In this document: positions 6,808 to 8,129 of the stretch, in pieces
How positions within the stretch are numbered: position 1 is the first letter of the stretch
How the letters are laid out: the number at the start of each line of letters is the position of its first letter
NCBI GenBank assembly: GCA_002291875.1
Contig: DBAV01000102.1
Location: 1-8,129 of the forward strand
DNA from: Hyphomonadaceae bacterium UBA1001
GTDB taxonomy: Bacteria; Pseudomonadota; Alphaproteobacteria; Caulobacterales; Aquidulcibacteraceae
Direction: 5' to 3'
DNA: 8,129 bases
Program-made: the position numbers and the translations under genes
The notes under the pieces: generated by a model
What the model saw: the letters and a program-made list of their open reading frames with translations, nothing else
What the model was told of the DNA's origin: nothing
Database searches by the model: none

Positions 6808-7743
6808 ATGCAGCCGGGCCTTCTGTACGCGCATCCGCTGTTCGCCCGCCACGAGGTTCCGCGCGGCCACCCCGAACACGCCGGGCGGGTCGCGGCGGTG
6901 ATGCAGGCGCTGCAGCCGCTGGTCGATTCGGGGCACCTGGACATGCGCACGCCGACGGCTGCCGATGATGACCTGCTCCTGCTGGTCCATCAGCGTGCGC
7001 ACGTGGACGCGATCAAGGGCCATGCGCCGGCCGGCGGACTGGTGGCGCTGGACGGGGACACCTTCATGGGTCCGAACTCGCTGGCCGCCGCGCGCCATGC
7101 CGCCGGTGCGGTGGTGGACGCGGTCGATGCAGTGATGAGCGGTGAGGCGCTGCGTGCGTTCTGTGCGGTCCGACCGCCCGGACACCATGCCGAGCCGCAC
7201 CGCGCGATGGGCTTCTGCCTGTTTTCGAACGTGGCGATCGGTGCCCGCCATGCGCGCCAGCGCTGGGGGCTGAAGCGTGTGGCGGTGGTGGATTTCGATG
7301 TCCACCATGGCAATGGCACCCAGCGTGTCGCCGAGTCCGACCCGGGCATACTGTGCGCCTCGATCCACCAATCCCCGCTCTGGCCGGGCACGGGTGCGGC
7401 CGACGAGACCGGCCCCGCCGGCAATGTGGTGAACGTCCCCGTGGCCCCGGGCACCGAGGGCGCCCAATGGCGCGCCATGGTCACCACCGACCTTCTGCCG
7501 GCCCTTGCTGCATTCGAGCCGGAACTGATCCTGGTGTCGGCGGGCTTCGATGCGCACCGCGACGATCCGCTGGCAGGGCTTGGCCTGGTGGAGGCCGACT
7601 ATGACTGGATCACCCGGCGGCTGGTGGCACAGGCGCGGCGCACTGCAGGCGGCAGAGTTGTTTCATCCCTGGAGGGCGGTTACGACGTCCAGGCGCTGGG
7701 ACGGTGTGCGTTCGTGCACGTCCATGCGCTCTTGGACGGCTGA
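6808..7743 (+). CDS. Histone deacetylase family (HDAC-like) zinc amidohydrolase
   Basis: Encodes 311 residues, a full-length cytoplasmic arginase/deacetylase-fold enzyme with no signal peptide. The family removes acetyl groups from amides: acetyl-lysine, acetylpolyamines or related metabolites. Visible motifs in order are GHPEHAGRV (20-28), the RPPGHHA active-site segment with the His126-His127 pair, DFDVHHGNGTQ with presumed zinc ligands Asp164 and His166, SAGFDAHRDDP with the third ligand Asp248, and LEGGYD with the transition-state Tyr292. All catalytic residues are present. The pattern resembles bacterial class II HDAC-like amidohydrolases more than AcuC, but the substrate cannot be read from sequence. 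The ATG at 6808 fits the family N-terminus (LLYAHP). There is no purine-rich site in the C-rich sequence before it, and the TPR stop lies only 9 nt upstream, so translation may depend on reinitiation from that gene. Confidence 0.95.
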   Translation: MQPGLLYAHPLFARHEVPRGHPEHAGRVAAVMQALQPLVDSGHLDMRTPTAADDDLLLLVHQRAHVDAIKGHAPAGGLVALDGDTFMGPNSLAAARHAAGAVVDAVDAVMSGEALRAFCAVRPPGHHAEPHRAMGFCLFSNVAIGARHARQRWGLKRVAVVDFDVHHGNGTQRVAESDPGILCASIHQSPLWPGTGAADETGPAGNVVNVPVAPGTEGAQWRAMVTTDLLPALAAFEPELILVSAGFDAHRDDPLAGLGLVEADYDWITRRLVAQARRTAGGRVVSSLEGGYDVQALGRCAFVHVHALLDG

Positions 7744-7786
7744 GTGACCGCTCGTGGGGGGCAGGTGGGTCGTCCGGTAGAACGCG

Positions 7787-8115
7787 ATGAGTGTGCAACC
7801 CGCCTCCGAACGGCCGGTCACCGCGCGTGAACCGAAAGCCGGGGTGATCATCCTCGCCCGTCACGGCAAGCCTGCCGTCGACCGTACGGTGCGAATCGAC
7901 TGGCGCGAATACGAGGCCTGGTGGGCCAATTACGACCTGTCGGGCCTCGAGGACGGACAGTGCCCGCCCGAGGCGCTGGTCCGTCAGGTGGCGCAGGCCG
8001 ACATCATCTACGCCTCGACCCTGCCGCGCGCGATCGAGACCGCGCGCAGCGTCGCGCGCGGCCGGCCGGTGACACTGGACCCGATGTTCGTCGAGGCGCC
8101 GCTGCCGCCGAGGTG
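7787..8115 (+). CDS. Histidine phosphatase family protein, 3' partial
   Basis: The first 109 residues are visible. After a 19-residue polar leader comes VIILARHGKP, the RHG motif with presumed phospho-accepting His26, then DWREYEAWWANYDLSGL and ASTLPRAIETA with the second conserved Arg81. These mark the phosphoglycerate mutase-like phosphatase superfamily; substrate unknown. Members run to about 200 residues, so this is roughly the first half, and the second catalytic His lies beyond the end. The apparent TGA at 8114-8116 takes its last base from adapter sequence and should not be read as the stop. The final residues (FVEAPLPP) resemble the segment that in relatives continues with a Trp-containing stretch, consistent with TGG rather than TGA. 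The 43-bp gap from the deacetylase gene contains AGGTGGG (7763-7769, rather far) and GGTAG (7776-7780, 6 nt before the ATG) as possible ribosome binding sites. Confidence 0.85.
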
Positions 8116-8129
8116 AGATCGGAAGAGCG
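8116..8129 (+). other. Illumina TruSeq adapter remnant at contig end
   Basis: The last 14 bases, AGATCGGAAGAGCG, are identical to the start of the Illumina TruSeq adapter: the 13-base common stem plus the G that begins the branch continuing TCGTG. This is library sequence rather than genome. The leading A is the base added by A-tailing, so genomic sequence ends at 8115. It creates a false stop codon for the last gene. Confidence 0.95.

Noticed and set aside
4864..7557. 897-codon minus-strand open frame opposite the TPR and deacetylase genes
   Set aside because: High G+C makes stop codons rare in antisense frames. The translation is Arg/Gly/His-rich with no domain motif, while the plus-strand proteins have clear motifs, a signal peptide and catalytic residues.
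1..8129. Search for mobile elements, CRISPR arrays, tRNA/rRNA genes, and defence or phage genes
   Set aside because: No transposase, integrase, spaced direct repeats, tRNA-like cloverleaf or defence motif was recognised; nearly all bases belong to housekeeping-type genes.

Overview
The window is about 8.1 kb of very GC-rich, densely coding chromosomal DNA, estimated by eye at about 70% G+C. Gene content, protein style and layout point to an alphaproteobacterium, most likely of the Rhodobacterales (Rhodobacter/Paracoccus/roseobacter kind). The pointers are an alphaproteobacterial-type family 4 uracil-DNA glycosylase with a WRPPGNR motif, an electron transfer flavoprotein-ubiquinone oxidoreductase (ETF-QO) followed by a secreted TPR protein, and a DUF2064 protein. 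This placement is inference from recognised families; no search was run.

Layout, left to right. A 5'-truncated DUF2064/TIGR04282 glycosyltransferase-like gene (+, 3-422) runs into, and overlaps by 39 bp, the end of a minus-strand gene pair. That pair is udg (3070-2105), then a secreted lytic transglycosylase (2108-384). The two share a 4-bp ATGA stop/start overlap and are probably one transcript. A 129-bp divergent intergenic region (3071-3199) holds a plausible sigma-70 promoter and a strong ribosome binding site for the plus-strand run: ETF-QO (3200-4876), a periplasmic TPR protein (4975-6798), an HDAC-like deacetylase (6808-7743) and the start of a histidine phosphatase gene (7787 onward). 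The 98 bp between ETF-QO and the TPR gene contains two small inverted repeats.

Roles. ETF-QO passes electrons from fatty acid, amino acid or choline-derivative oxidation, via ETF, to the ubiquinone pool. The glycosylase removes uracil from DNA. The transglycosylase cleaves peptidoglycan in the periplasm. The TPR protein is an exported scaffold of unknown partner. The HDAC-like enzyme hydrolyses an acetyl-amide whose substrate cannot be read from sequence. These look like housekeeping neighbours rather than one pathway.

The window ends in 14 bases identical to the start of the Illumina TruSeq adapter (8116-8129). The apparent stop codon of the last gene is created partly by that adapter, so that gene is truncated at a contig end. 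I see no mobile element, CRISPR array, tRNA/rRNA, phage or defence genes. I did not find a convincing undescribed system; the points worth a second look are the adapter artefact, the glycosylase with two of four iron-sulphur cysteines replaced, the intergenic inverted repeats, and the unusual gene junctions.
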